A DNA stretch of 64,000 nt from Gp1-AA122 sp035631655 (GTDB taxonomy: Bacteria; Acidobacteriota; Terriglobia; Terriglobales; Acidobacteriaceae): contig DASQIH010000181.1 of NCBI GenBank assembly GCA_035631655.1, forward strand, positions 62,001 to 126,000. The letters run 5' to 3'. The notes under the pieces were generated by a model that was given only the letters and a program-made list of their open reading frames with translations, searched no databases and was not told the DNA's origin. Within the stretch, counting starts at the first letter, position 1. Each line of letters starts with the position of its first letter. Positions 16,379 through 24,894 of this stretch are shown one piece after another. The translations under genes and the position numbers were made by a program.

Positions 16379-17122
16379 TTAGCGCCAGTTCAATTTCTTC
16401 TTGGCCACATACTTCCGCACCTTTTCAAGTCCACGGTAGTGGTGATTTCTGATGTTGCGGTGGGACTGGTCGAGCTTCTCCGCAATCTCTGCGAACGTCA
16501 GCCCTTCGAAAAAATGCAGTCGCAGGGTTTCACGCTGGTCTTCACTTAACTCGTCTACAATCTCTTTCCATCCATTCCTGCCGAATAGCCCTTCTACCGT
16601 GCCGTCGTAGTGTGCTCCTTCGTGGTCACCGCTTTGGTTACATTCGACCTGTTTGTCTGGGATTCCAGACAGATAAAAGCCGAGCGCCTTCAGTTCTCGT
16701 CGTCGCAGCAACGCCTGCGTGTAGGCGACCTGTACGAGCCACGAGCGCGCCGATCCTTTTGTGTCGTCAAATAGCCCACTCTTCCTGTGGAGGTAGAGAA
16801 AAACTTCTTGCACCAAATCATCTGCCTCCGCCTTATTTCGAAGAATTCGCTCGCCAATATTTCGTACGAGCCGAGCATGTCTTCGAAACAGAAGTGCGAG
16901 GGACTCGCGGTCGCCCAGCCGCACTTTCCCGATAAGACACTCATCGGAGACTTCGATTCGAGAAGCGGAATCCGACGATATCGCTGGTATACCGCTGGTC
17001 TTCGCCGTCCCGAATGGTATAGCCACATGGCGCGATGTGCTAAAAGAGCTCACAACGTCTTCGAACTCCCCGTTTTCCGAACGCGTTCCCGAAAAGCCTG
17101 ATTTCGTTACCCGTAATGCCAT
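16379..17122 (-). CDS. ECF-type RNA polymerase sigma factor
   Basis: A 247-residue sigma-70-family protein. Region 2 is visible (LLFRRHARLVRNIGERILRN, then EADDLVQEVFLYLH), and region 4 near the C-terminus (LSEDQRETLRLHFFEGLTFAEIAEKL). About 55 N-terminal residues precede the conserved part, so the true start may be downstream. The annotated start codon at 17122 lies inside a 20-bp repeat shared with the upstream region of a neighbouring Xre gene, which could couple their regulation. It presumably drives the receptor/isopeptidase operon and perhaps the lasso genes. Confidence 0.9.
   Translation of the reverse strand: MALRVTKSGFSGTRSENGEFEDVVSSFSTSRHVAIPFGTAKTSGIPAISSDSASRIEVSDECLIGKVRLGDRESLALLFRRHARLVRNIGERILRNKAEADDLVQEVFLYLHRKSGLFDDTKGSARSWLVQVAYTQALLRRRELKALGFYLSGIPDKQVECNQSGDHEGAHYDGTVEGLFGRNGWKEIVDELSEDQRETLRLHFFEGLTFAEIAEKLDQSHRNIRNHHYRGLEKVRKYVAKKKLNWR
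16654..16671. promoter_or_regulatory. 18-bp palindrome inside the sigma gene
   Basis: TGTCTGGGATTCCAGACA has 7-bp perfect arms (TGTCTGG/CCAGACA). It matches 15 of 18 positions of the site at 17942-17959 and resembles 4793-4810. It lies in the linker-coding part of the sigma gene, so it may be fortuitous. Confidence 0.3.
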
Positions 17123-17130
17123 TCGGTGGT
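17111..17130 (+). promoter_or_regulatory. 20-bp repeat upstream of Xre gene 1 (copy 1)
   Basis: CCGTAATGCCATTCGGTGGT matches CCGTAATCCCGTTCGGTGGT at 17515-17534 in 18 of 20 positions. The two copies sit 45 and 47 nt upstream of the starts of the two paralogous Xre genes. This copy also covers the sigma-factor start codon. It is a plausible operator. Confidence 0.6.
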
Positions 17131-17175
17131 CATAAAAACGCCTGTACGCAACACTCGGCGGCGACGGTGTTCTAA

Positions 17176-17406
17176 GTGCCGAGTCTCCGAGAAAAGTTTG
17201 GCCAACGTCTGAAACGGATCAGATTGGCTAGAAAGATGAGCCAGGAGCAATTTGCTGAACTTCTGGGAATATCGGTCGATTTTTTGAGCCTCATAGAGCG
17301 AGGACTCAACGCGCCGTCATTTGAAAACCTAGACGCTTTCTCCGCGCAACTTGACATGCCAGTTTCTGCGCTATTTGATTTCGACAGCACCATACCTGAT
17401 CGATGA
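17176..17406 (+). CDS. Small Xre-type HTH regulator 1
   Basis: A 76-residue protein that is essentially one helix-turn-helix: FGQRLKRIRLARKMSQEQFAE, then FLSLIERG, then a C-terminal helix. It starts with GTG at 17176. It is divergent from the ECF sigma gene with only about 50 bp between, so the two share a control region. It is paralogous to the gene at 17582-17827 (common core ISVDFLSLIERG). Probably a repressor of itself and/or the sigma operon; this is inferred from position. Confidence 0.75.
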   Translation: MPSLREKFGQRLKRIRLARKMSQEQFAELLGISVDFLSLIERGLNAPSFENLDAFSAQLDMPVSALFDFDSTIPDR

Positions 17407-17514
17407 CTCGTAAGTAGAACTCGGCCGATCCTCAAGTTCCCGTTCGGGCCTGAATAGTTGCACCCGACTGCCGGCGAATACCTGCAATGGTTCTGATTCT
17501 GTCTCAAAGTGAAT

Positions 17515-17534
17515 CCGTAATCCCGTTCGGTGGT
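17515..17534 (+). promoter_or_regulatory. 20-bp repeat upstream of Xre gene 2 (copy 2)
   Basis: CCGTAATCCCGTTCGGTGGT, the second copy of the motif at 17111-17130, at nearly the same distance from its gene start. Conservation of both sequence and spacing across a gene duplication suggests functional constraint or a recent duplication. Confidence 0.6.
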
Positions 17535-17581
17535 GCTCGTAAGGAGATTACGACAGACTTTTTTGAGGTGCAACGCAAGAA

Positions 17582-17827
17582 TTGCGTAACCTCAAAATAC
17601 AATTCGGGCTCCGCCTCCGACAGGTCCGCGATGAATTGGACCAAACTCAGGAGCAATTTGCCGAAACGTTGGGAATCTCAGTCGATTTTCTTAGTCTGAT
17701 AGAACGTGGGCGAAATGCGCCATCGTTCAAAAAGCTTGAACGAATGGCGCGCAGGCTCCAGAAGCCAGTGGCCTATTTGTTCACATTCGATCCGTCTTAC
17801 AAGCCGAGAAGGCGGCGCCCCCATTGA
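17582..17827 (+). CDS. Small Xre-type HTH regulator 2
   Basis: An 81-residue single-domain helix-turn-helix protein (RLRQVRDELDQTQEQFAE, then FLSLIERGRNAPS) with a basic tail. The apparent start is TTG at 17582; no better start is visible. It is a diverged duplicate of the gene at 17176, including upstream sequence. A palindromic 18-mer lies 115 bp after its stop, before the sensor gene. Confidence 0.72.
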   Translation: MRNLKIQFGLRLRQVRDELDQTQEQFAETLGISVDFLSLIERGRNAPSFKKLERMARRLQKPVAYLFTFDPSYKPRRRRPH

Positions 17828-17941
17828 TCTTTCCGCCCTCGGCAGCCAAGTCTACCTGACCACGCGCCGACCACAGCTGTTTGGTTCCGAAGACCTGCTA
17901 GGAACGATCAAAACAAGTTACGCTCACTGGACTCATTAGAT

Positions 17942-17959
17942 TGTCCTGAATTCCAGACA
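17942..17959. promoter_or_regulatory. 18-bp palindromic operator candidate upstream of the PAS/GAF gene
   Basis: TGTCCTGAATTCCAGACA is an inverted repeat located 38 bp before the sensor-protein start. It matches 14 of 18 positions of the site between the divergent S24-like regulators at 4793-4810. A half-site (TGTCTGAATTC) also occurs at 19661-19671, upstream of the next gene. Confidence 0.5.
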
Positions 17960-17997
17960 ACCCGATTCCGAAAGCGCGGAAGGGCGGTAGGCCTGAT

Positions 17998-19596
17998 ATG
18001 TTGACGGACAAGGAGTTGCGTTTGGGCATGAAACAATCCATTAGTCCGCAATGTCTCCCAGCCTTTTATGGTCCTTTCCCTTCATGGCTCCGTTGGTGTT
18101 CTTCGATCACGTTGTTGACTTCCGTTTTGCTCTTGTGTGTGTCGTTATTCGCATACAGGTATAACTCTGTGCTCGCCGCGTCTCTCGTTCCCGCCCTTAT
18201 AGTTGCCTTGGCGTTTGCCATCCTGTTGAACGTTTACTCACTATGGTTTCTCAGAAAAGAGCACCAGGATGCAGATAAGGCGTTTCGCAACGTCGATCGT
18301 GAATTCTTCTCAGTCTTCCAGAATGTCCTCGATGGCGTTCTCATTGTCGACAATACTGGAGACTGCCTGGACGCGAATCCTGCTGCAACGGAGATCCTAA
18401 GATGCTCCCAACCCGACCTCGTCGGCCGAAATATCAAACACTTTCTTCCTGATCCTTCTGCATTCGCAGTGGCCTGGAGTTCGTTTCTTAGAGCTAAGAA
18501 CCAACGCGGCACCGCACGCCTTGTAGCGGGCGACGGGACAGAATTGGTCGTTGACTTCACCGCTGCTTCTAACTACCTCCCCGATCGGCATGTTCTAATC
18601 ATTTGCGATGTTACCGAACGAACCAACGCCGAGACGTTGCTCAGAAAGAGCGAGGAACGCTTCCAGCACATGGCAAACAATATCCAAGAGATTTTCTGGA
18701 TGATGGATGCCGGGACGCAGGAACTGCTCTATGTGAATCGAGCGTACACAACAATCACTGGCCACACTGGCGAGAGCCTTCGGACAAATCCATCCTCATA
18801 CCGTGAATTGATTCACCCCGAAGATCGTGTGCGCGTCATCTCACGCTTAAACGAGACACTTAGTTTGGGCAAGTTCGATGAGGAGTTTCGCTTCACGCGG
18901 GCCGACGGCGCGGTTCGTTGGATCTGGGCCAAGGGCTTTCCGGTTCCAACCGACGGGGAGTCACGGTGGCTGGTCGGGACCGCTCAGGACATAACATCAC
19001 GTAAACAAGCTGAAATGAAGATTGTCGAGCAACTCGACGCGGTGGAAGCCGCAAGGGCCGAAGCGGAAGCACTTCGCAAGGCGACATTGGCACTGAGTCA
19101 AAACTTGGCGATGGATTCTGTGCTCGACACTCTCTTAAATTGCATCTCCGAACTTGTTCCATTCGATCGGGCCACCGTGCTGTTCGTGGAAGATGGGCCA
19201 GAACTAATGGTTGCCCGCGAATCTCCCCATACTATTTCCAAACGGATGGGACTGACACTGAAAGCCTCAGAAATCGTTTTTCTCCAACGGCTCCTGTTTG
19301 AAAAGCAAGCCATTCTACTAACCGACACCTCGAAACAAGACGAGTGGCAAGACATTGTTCCACTCGAACGTCTCAAGTCATGGATGGCGGTACCTTTGAT
19401 TGCCGGCGGCACCGTCCTCGGAATTCTCTCGCTTGGCGCGACTTGTCCCTGCACCTTTACGGTGGAGCACCTTCGACTAGCAAAATCGCTCTCTCTTCCG
19501 GCCGCCGTTGCCATCCAAAATGCTCGAATTCACGAGCGCGCCGAAATCTATGCCGCCGAACTGCAAACGCGCCTTTCCGAGCTAGGCCGTGCATAG
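17998..19596 (+). CDS. Membrane PAS-PAS-GAF sensor protein lacking a transmitter domain
   Basis: A 532-residue protein with two transmembrane helices at about 30-85. A PAS domain at about 98-200 follows (VFQNVLDGVLIVDNTG, then a VTERTNAE linker). A second PAS/PAC at about 210-335 ends with TAQDITSRKQAE. A GAF domain covers about 360-515. It then stops after a short helix (AAELQTRLSEL), where homologues normally continue into a histidine kinase, cyclase or further PAS. It may signal through a partner or be a 3'-truncated kinase. No response regulator is adjacent. The start at 17998 is an ATG; Met11 is an alternative. Confidence 0.82.
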   Translation: MLTDKELRLGMKQSISPQCLPAFYGPFPSWLRWCSSITLLTSVLLLCVSLFAYRYNSVLAASLVPALIVALAFAILLNVYSLWFLRKEHQDADKAFRNVDREFFSVFQNVLDGVLIVDNTGDCLDANPAATEILRCSQPDLVGRNIKHFLPDPSAFAVAWSSFLRAKNQRGTARLVAGDGTELVVDFTAASNYLPDRHVLIICDVTERTNAETLLRKSEERFQHMANNIQEIFWMMDAGTQELLYVNRAYTTITGHTGESLRTNPSSYRELIHPEDRVRVISRLNETLSLGKFDEEFRFTRADGAVRWIWAKGFPVPTDGESRWLVGTAQDITSRKQAEMKIVEQLDAVEAARAEAEALRKATLALSQNLAMDSVLDTLLNCISELVPFDRATVLFVEDGPELMVARESPHTISKRMGLTLKASEIVFLQRLLFEKQAILLTDTSKQDEWQDIVPLERLKSWMAVPLIAGGTVLGILSLGATCPCTFTVEHLRLAKSLSLPAAVAIQNARIHERAEIYAAELQTRLSELGRA

Positions 19597-19698
19597 AAAA
19601 GGCCCAGACAAACTGCGCGGCCCAGTCTGGCCACTCAAAACCCGGACAGAATTACCGCACTGTCTGAATTCTCCCATTTTGAATACAATTTACGCGGA

Positions 19699-19908
19699 AT
19701 GACGAAAACCCGCAAACCTAATATCCACGCTTCCAAACTGGCCCGCCACCGCTGGTCTAAGGTGCCAAAGGCCCAGAGAGCTTCCCACGTACCCCGTTCT
19801 GGCGGTCGACCAAGAATTTATCCCCAATGTAGCCTGTACCGAGCCCATCGCTTCGCGCCAAAAACGGGCCGATGCCCGTGCGGCTACGTTCGAAAACCAA
19901 TTCCTTAA
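19699..19908 (+). CDS. Small basic hypothetical protein with a C-terminal CxC
   Basis: A 69-residue, strongly basic protein (many Arg/Lys, LARHRWSKVP near 15-24) ending in a CPCGY motif. I do not recognise it. The start is ATG at 19699 with a weak ribosome site. Composition and the lone position between the sensor and the GHKL gene make it a plausible but unproven gene; it could bind nucleic acid. Confidence 0.5.
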   Translation: MTKTRKPNIHASKLARHRWSKVPKAQRASHVPRSGGRPRIYPQCSLYRAHRFAPKTGRCPCGYVRKPIP

Positions 19909-20047
19909 CACTGAACGACAAACTGAACGAAAAAGAAACCTCTCATTCCTCATTCTTATATCTTGACAAATCGTGCGCACGATTATACAAGAGTACGCAG
20001 AATCGGATTCTTGTGCTCAGATTGGCCTGTTTCTTTCGGGAGAGAAG

Positions 20048-21580
20048 ATGCACTTCAAAGTCAACTCTTCACATCTTCGTTTGGGCGCGCCAATTGTTGA
20101 GGAGAGGAACTTTCTTCTAGCCACGCGCGAAGTCGGCTACCGAAGTCTCTCGGCGGCAATAGCTGAATTACTTGACAACGCCATCCAAGCGAATGCGCGC
20201 GACATCAGTATTTTCCTGTGCGGCTCAGCCCCCGATTTGTCGTTGGCAATCCTCGACAACGGCACAGGTATGGATGAGAGCGCATTGGTAACCGCCCTTC
20301 AGTTCGGAGGAACCAATCGTTTTAATGATCGCCAAGGGTTGGGCCGGTTTGGGATGGGATTGCCCGCAAGTTCGATGAGCCAGGTCCGGCGACTCGAAGT
20401 CTACTCGTGGACAAAGCCGGGCCGGTTCCGCTTTTCTTATCTCGACTTGGATGAGGTCGCAGCGCACAGCTACGTCCGAGTGCCTATTGCTCAACGCTGC
20501 ACCCGGCTGGACCAGGTTACGGAGCGGACGGGACCCACTGGCACCCTGATAATTTGGAAAAAATGTGACCGGATCGATCTCACCCAGCCGATCGTGCTAT
20601 TCCAGAACCTGCGTCTCCAACTCGGAAGAATGTTTCGCTATTTCTTATGGCGAGGCATCCGAATCAAGGTGAATGGCCAGAAGGTCGTACCCATAGACCC
20701 ACTGTTCTGTCACAAACGGTCCCCACTTTTCGGCGCAATGGAATACGGAACCCCTCTGTCCTACAAACTACGTTTGGCGGATGATCGCGAGCGGGTCGCA
20801 ACCGTTCGCGTGCGATTCTCAGAACTTCCCGTTAACGAATGGCACGAAATGTCGAACCAAGACAAACGTCGATTCGGCATTGCGAAGGGCGCTGGAGTTT
20901 CTCTCGTTCGCGCCGGCCGCGAGATCGCCTACGGATGGTACTTCATGGGCGAGAAGCGAAAGGAAAACTATGACGATTGGTGGCGTTGCGAAGTCGCGTT
21001 CGGGCCGGAACTCGACGAGTACTTCAATCCGACGCATACCAAACAAGAGGTGTGTCCTAGTCCTGCCCTTGAGTCTGCGCTAGGAGATGATCTTCAAGAA
21101 TTGGCTCGCAAGCTGAACTCGCGTGTTCGTTCATCCTTCCTCCGAATCCGATCCGTCCGGAAAACGTCAGCGATTCGAACGGCAACCCAAAAGAGCAAGT
21201 TCTTGTCCTCGTTTCTTCCAGTCCCCGCCAGCTTAAATAAACGCGTTAGCGGAATTGCCTTTCGTTCTGCTCGCCCAAGTCGGTCTCCGGACATTGCCTA
21301 TTCGCTCACGGTCCGACCTATTTCCGATGATTCTTTCTATCGGTTTAGCTTACGTGACCGCTGTTTGGAGGTTACACTGAATCAGGATCACCCCTTCTTT
21401 GAGCAAATCTACAATCCGATCTGCGAAAAGGGGAACGAGCGGTTGAAGGCGGCACTCGAGTGCCTCTTGCTCGCACTCGCGAGGACTGAGGCCGAGGCCA
21501 AGGACGGAAGGCAACGGTATTGGTACACTCGGAAACGAATCCTCTGGAGCAATTGCCTGGCAACTTTCCTCGGGAGCTAG
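20048..21580 (+). CDS. GHKL (HSP90-like) ATPase of a putative defence module
   Basis: A 510-residue protein from the ATG at 20048, preceded by GGGAGAGAAG. The Bergerat ATP-binding fold is clear: N box IAELLDNAIQAN, G1 box LDNGTGMD, G2 box GRFGMGLPASS. It lacks kinase phosphoacceptor regions, so it resembles MutL/HSP90/MORC-type ATPases rather than a sensor kinase. The C-terminal half has no recognised domain. It lies 2 nt upstream of the DruA-like gene and is surely co-transcribed and probably functionally coupled with it. GHKL ATPases are frequent components of anti-phage islands. Confidence 0.85.
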   Translation: MHFKVNSSHLRLGAPIVEERNFLLATREVGYRSLSAAIAELLDNAIQANARDISIFLCGSAPDLSLAILDNGTGMDESALVTALQFGGTNRFNDRQGLGRFGMGLPASSMSQVRRLEVYSWTKPGRFRFSYLDLDEVAAHSYVRVPIAQRCTRLDQVTERTGPTGTLIIWKKCDRIDLTQPIVLFQNLRLQLGRMFRYFLWRGIRIKVNGQKVVPIDPLFCHKRSPLFGAMEYGTPLSYKLRLADDRERVATVRVRFSELPVNEWHEMSNQDKRRFGIAKGAGVSLVRAGREIAYGWYFMGEKRKENYDDWWRCEVAFGPELDEYFNPTHTKQEVCPSPALESALGDDLQELARKLNSRVRSSFLRIRSVRKTSAIRTATQKSKFLSSFLPVPASLNKRVSGIAFRSARPSRSPDIAYSLTVRPISDDSFYRFSLRDRCLEVTLNQDHPFFEQIYNPICEKGNERLKAALECLLLALARTEAEAKDGRQRYWYTRKRILWSNCLATFLGS

Positions 21581-21582
21581 GA

Positions 21583-23589
21583 GTGATTCGGGGCGAACAA
21601 ATCTCTATTCCCCTAAATCCCGCATTACCAAGGCACTGTAGTGCCCTCCGATTGTTTTTGGATATTGCGAGAGAGCTTGCGACCTGCTCGAGCAAAGACG
21701 TTGTCAGAATTCGGACGATGGCCTTCAGGCACACAGGTCGTAGCAACGCGCACGATCAGATAGTTCGTGTTTGCATTTCCGTTCTTTGTGATTTGCGCCT
21801 CCAAGGATGGAGGTTTCGCGTTGTTTCCTCGCAGGTGGAGGGTATCCCGCCTTCGGCAATTGCGGATTCCAGTCACCTCGAGAAACAACGCGTGCGAGAA
21901 GCCCATCTCTTTGAGAGAGACGCTCAGCTTCAGATCCCCAGTATTCGGGAGTTCATCCGCCGTATGGAGCGTCAACATCTCGGCCCTAATGGTTGGGTAT
22001 CAATATTCTCGCTGATGCGCGACGGCGAAGAGTTAGCCTCAACTCTTAGACAAGCCTCAGCTTCACAAAACGGTCGGCATGCCGCAACGCCGGATGCCCT
22101 GACAATCGATCCTTATCTTCAGATTGTTCAACCCGACCAAAGGTGTTCATTCACAGGACTGAAACTTACCGATATATGGAGGTATTTTCGCCACACCTGG
22201 GTGACGCCTTATTACAGTATCCCTGGTCGCCAAATGTGGATATTAGTCAGAGACAGGGCGGTTGTTAATCATCCGATCATCGGAATTGCAGCATTGGGAA
22301 GCGCGGTCGTTCAGCTAACGCCGAGAGATTCGTGGATTGGCTGGACTTCATCATCGTTTCTTTCAAAACTAAATGAAGAGCCATCTGCTGAGTGGGCAAA
22401 GTGGGTCCACTCATCTCTCGACGGCCTCATTCGTGGAATCTACGTGAAGGATTTTCTACGTGAGGGCATTCTGACTTCGAAGGAACTGAAAATCCCAACA
22501 GATGCAACCATAGCGAGATTGATGCGCGTCTCTGAACGAGCTCGAGAATGGCACAGGCGTTACCCTAAATCGCGTCAGCATAAAAGCGGCAAGCTCAATT
22601 GGAGAGAATCCGCAATGACGTACTTATTTCGCGCCAAGCGAGCTCGCGCCATGGCCGGACTACTCAAGGCCAAGGCAAGGCTCTCTCAAGCTGGTTTTGG
22701 CCGACCCAGTCGGAATGCATTGATCACGGCCCTCTCGACCGGAGTTGGTAGGTCCGCGATAGAGGTCATTCTAAAGCACGTCAAAGCCAAGCACGTCGGA
22801 ATTGACATGCTCGACATCACCGTATGCGGAGCCGTTCCGCCATACAACTCGGTATTAGGTGGCAAACTCGTAGCCATGTTGTTGGCCAGTCCAGAAGTTG
22901 CGTCCGCTTACGAAAAAAAATACAGACGCGCGGAAAGCATTATCGCGTCCTCAATGGCCGGAAAGCCCGTCATTCGTAAACCCAGCCTCACTCTTCTCTG
23001 CACGACCAGTCTCTACGGTGTTTCTTCCAGCCAGTACAATCGAATCCGTATTCCCGCGGACCAGATTTCCTCGAGCAGCCACGGCAGCCTATCTTACGAA
23101 CTCTTAGGCAGGTCCCTAGGATTCGGCTCTTACCATCTTTCTGCTGTCACCCTCGCCGAAATAGAAGTCCTCCTCGCACAAAGTGAGCGGGGACGTCGGG
23201 TGAACAGCATCTTTGGCGAAGGTGTCAATCCGAGACTGCGAAAACTGCGGGATGGCTTGACTTTGGCTGGCCTTCCTTCGGAAGTTCTGTTGGTGCACGG
23301 TAACGCCCGCCTAATCTATGGAATTCCACTCGCTCGTAATTTTCGAGATTTACTAGTCGGAAGAGCAAAACGGCCGGACTACCTGCTTCCGAGAATGAAA
23401 CCGGAAGAAGCCACGCAAGCGATTGCGAAGTTTTGGAGAACTCGGTGGCTCTTGAAGCGAATTCAACGCCCCGATGTCCTGGAAGAGACTGCAAAGCACT
23501 CGTTGAAGCACCCAATTCAGCATGGAGGCCGGGTATTGTTACCCCCGGTGGAGGAAGATCGCCCGCTCTTCGCAATGGCCGCTCGTTGA
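21583..23589 (+). CDS. DruA-like (DUF4338) Druantia-type defence protein
   Basis: A 668-residue protein. The GTG at 21583 directly follows the GHKL stop with a GGGAGCTAGGA site; an overlapping TTG at 21520 is less likely. The middle carries the DUF4338 signature as I know it: IWRYFRHTW, then YYSIPGR, then HPIIGIAALGSAVVQL, then RDSWIGWT. The C-terminal half has blocks DITVCGAVPPYNSVLGGKLVA and SSMAGKP followed by TTSLYGVSSSQYNR, seen in long DruA-like proteins. The biochemical activity of DruA is not known to me. It converges with the nuclease/helicase operon to the right, which contains a DruE-like helicase. Confidence 0.8.
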   Translation: MIRGEQISIPLNPALPRHCSALRLFLDIARELATCSSKDVVRIRTMAFRHTGRSNAHDQIVRVCISVLCDLRLQGWRFRVVSSQVEGIPPSAIADSSHLEKQRVREAHLFERDAQLQIPSIREFIRRMERQHLGPNGWVSIFSLMRDGEELASTLRQASASQNGRHAATPDALTIDPYLQIVQPDQRCSFTGLKLTDIWRYFRHTWVTPYYSIPGRQMWILVRDRAVVNHPIIGIAALGSAVVQLTPRDSWIGWTSSSFLSKLNEEPSAEWAKWVHSSLDGLIRGIYVKDFLREGILTSKELKIPTDATIARLMRVSERAREWHRRYPKSRQHKSGKLNWRESAMTYLFRAKRARAMAGLLKAKARLSQAGFGRPSRNALITALSTGVGRSAIEVILKHVKAKHVGIDMLDITVCGAVPPYNSVLGGKLVAMLLASPEVASAYEKKYRRAESIIASSMAGKPVIRKPSLTLLCTTSLYGVSSSQYNRIRIPADQISSSSHGSLSYELLGRSLGFGSYHLSAVTLAEIEVLLAQSERGRRVNSIFGEGVNPRLRKLRDGLTLAGLPSEVLLVHGNARLIYGIPLARNFRDLLVGRAKRPDYLLPRMKPEEATQAIAKFWRTRWLLKRIQRPDVLEETAKHSLKHPIQHGGRVLLPPVEEDRPLFAMAAR

Positions 23590-23633
23590 ACCCTTGCAGT
23601 CGCCTCCGCGCACTCAATGGGTTTCCGGAATCG

Positions 23634-24887
23634 TCAACGTGAAACGAACATGGGCTCGGTGTGGGACGTGACCTGAACAGTTGGCATTTCGTCCTCGCCA
23701 CCGGGTAAAACATAAGAGTCAGCAAATCGAACGACGGTTCCAGCTTTCATCTCAGCCTCAAGTTCAAAATCACTTTCACTCAGACGAATCAGCACACGCC
23801 TTCCTTTTATTGGAACGCTCCCTGAAACACGGCATTCTGCTTCCCAGGTTCGGTTTGTCTGACGCTCAAGCAGCATGACTTCTACATCGTCGAAATCTGA
23901 GACGCTGTCAGTGCTGAGCGAGCTAGGCCGGAGCTTACGCCAATACTCATCGCACAAAAGCCTAACTGAACATTGACGACATGTTGCGAAATCCACTTTC
24001 GCTTCAGGCGGGATGTTGGCCATCGCCGATCTCACCGCCGTGGTGCGATCTCGTAAATCCTGAATTACGACATCAAGTTTCTCCACCGGCGGAATGGGGA
24101 CTTCTACTTCTCCCTGCTGGTAAGAAAGAGTTAGGCTCGTTGCCGGCCGCTGTTCTGGGTTGCGTTCCTTGTCGCTTCGCCAAAGCCACGCATAGACAAG
24201 CAGTTGAGTATCATGTGTAGCCGACCTACTGCCCGACTTGAAATCCGTAATTGCGCACACTCCTTTCCGAATTTCGATGAGGTCAGCAAATCCCTTCCAC
24301 ATGCTGTCTTGATCGACTAAATCGACTTCGCAATATGCGCCTTCGGCGAGCGCAGCGCGCTTCCCTTTCTGCCCGCGTCTCTGCTCAACTCCAGCTGAAC
24401 TGCGGCCAGCGATTTGCCGAAGTTTCCAAGACAAGCGCGACAACATGATCTGCACCTGTTCCCGAACCTGAGGCATACGGGACTTTAGCTCAATGGCAAA
24501 CCGATCCTTCGATCGGAGCATTCTCGGATTACCTTCGAGCGCCCCAAGTAAGGCTTGAATCCTAGAGAAAATTACCCCGGAGTAGCCGCCAATTTGTTTC
24601 AACTGAGCCACGGCATCGGGGTCGTGAATTGACTCACAGTTCGCCTCAATCAGTTTTCCGATGATCTCTTGAATTGTGGAATGAACAAGGCTACCGATCA
24701 CCGCATGCTGGGTCGGTCGATCTGGGTAACCCTTGCCTCTCCACAGTTCGGCGTAGTCCGCACGTTTCAGAGCGACCGCGCGCGGGCACCTCTCTGCTTC
24801 AAGGAGATAGTGAATGTTCATGAATTCGGGCTGTTTTGCCCACTGTGAAGGGATCGCTACCCGCCAAATTTTAGGTTGAGTCTCCAC
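23634..24887 (-). CDS. Cas4/AddB-like PD-(D/E)XK nuclease with probable Fe-S cluster
   Basis: A 417-residue protein. The nuclease core is seen as KGFADLIEI, then ITDFKSGS (D...DxK), then DTQLLVYAWLW (motif QxxxY). Cysteines near the N-terminus (EAERCPRAVAL) and after the core (CRQCSVRLLCDEYW) match the four-Cys Fe-S arrangement of Cas4/AddB/Dna2-type nucleases. The C-terminal ~90 residues look beta-rich. It is the last gene of a four-gene operon, 8 nt after the giant helicase, suggesting a helicase-nuclease machine. Confidence 0.85.
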   Translation of the reverse strand: METQPKIWRVAIPSQWAKQPEFMNIHYLLEAERCPRAVALKRADYAELWRGKGYPDRPTQHAVIGSLVHSTIQEIIGKLIEANCESIHDPDAVAQLKQIGGYSGVIFSRIQALLGALEGNPRMLRSKDRFAIELKSRMPQVREQVQIMLSRLSWKLRQIAGRSSAGVEQRRGQKGKRAALAEGAYCEVDLVDQDSMWKGFADLIEIRKGVCAITDFKSGSRSATHDTQLLVYAWLWRSDKERNPEQRPATSLTLSYQQGEVEVPIPPVEKLDVVIQDLRDRTTAVRSAMANIPPEAKVDFATCRQCSVRLLCDEYWRKLRPSSLSTDSVSDFDDVEVMLLERQTNRTWEAECRVSGSVPIKGRRVLIRLSESDFELEAEMKAGTVVRFADSYVLPGGEDEMPTVQVTSHTEPMFVSR

Positions 24888-24894
24888 GATTTGC

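Noticed and set aside
20048..21580. GHKL protein as a histidine kinase
   Set aside because: No phosphoacceptor His region, sensor domain or response regulator; the G-box pattern fits MutL/MORC-like ATPases better.
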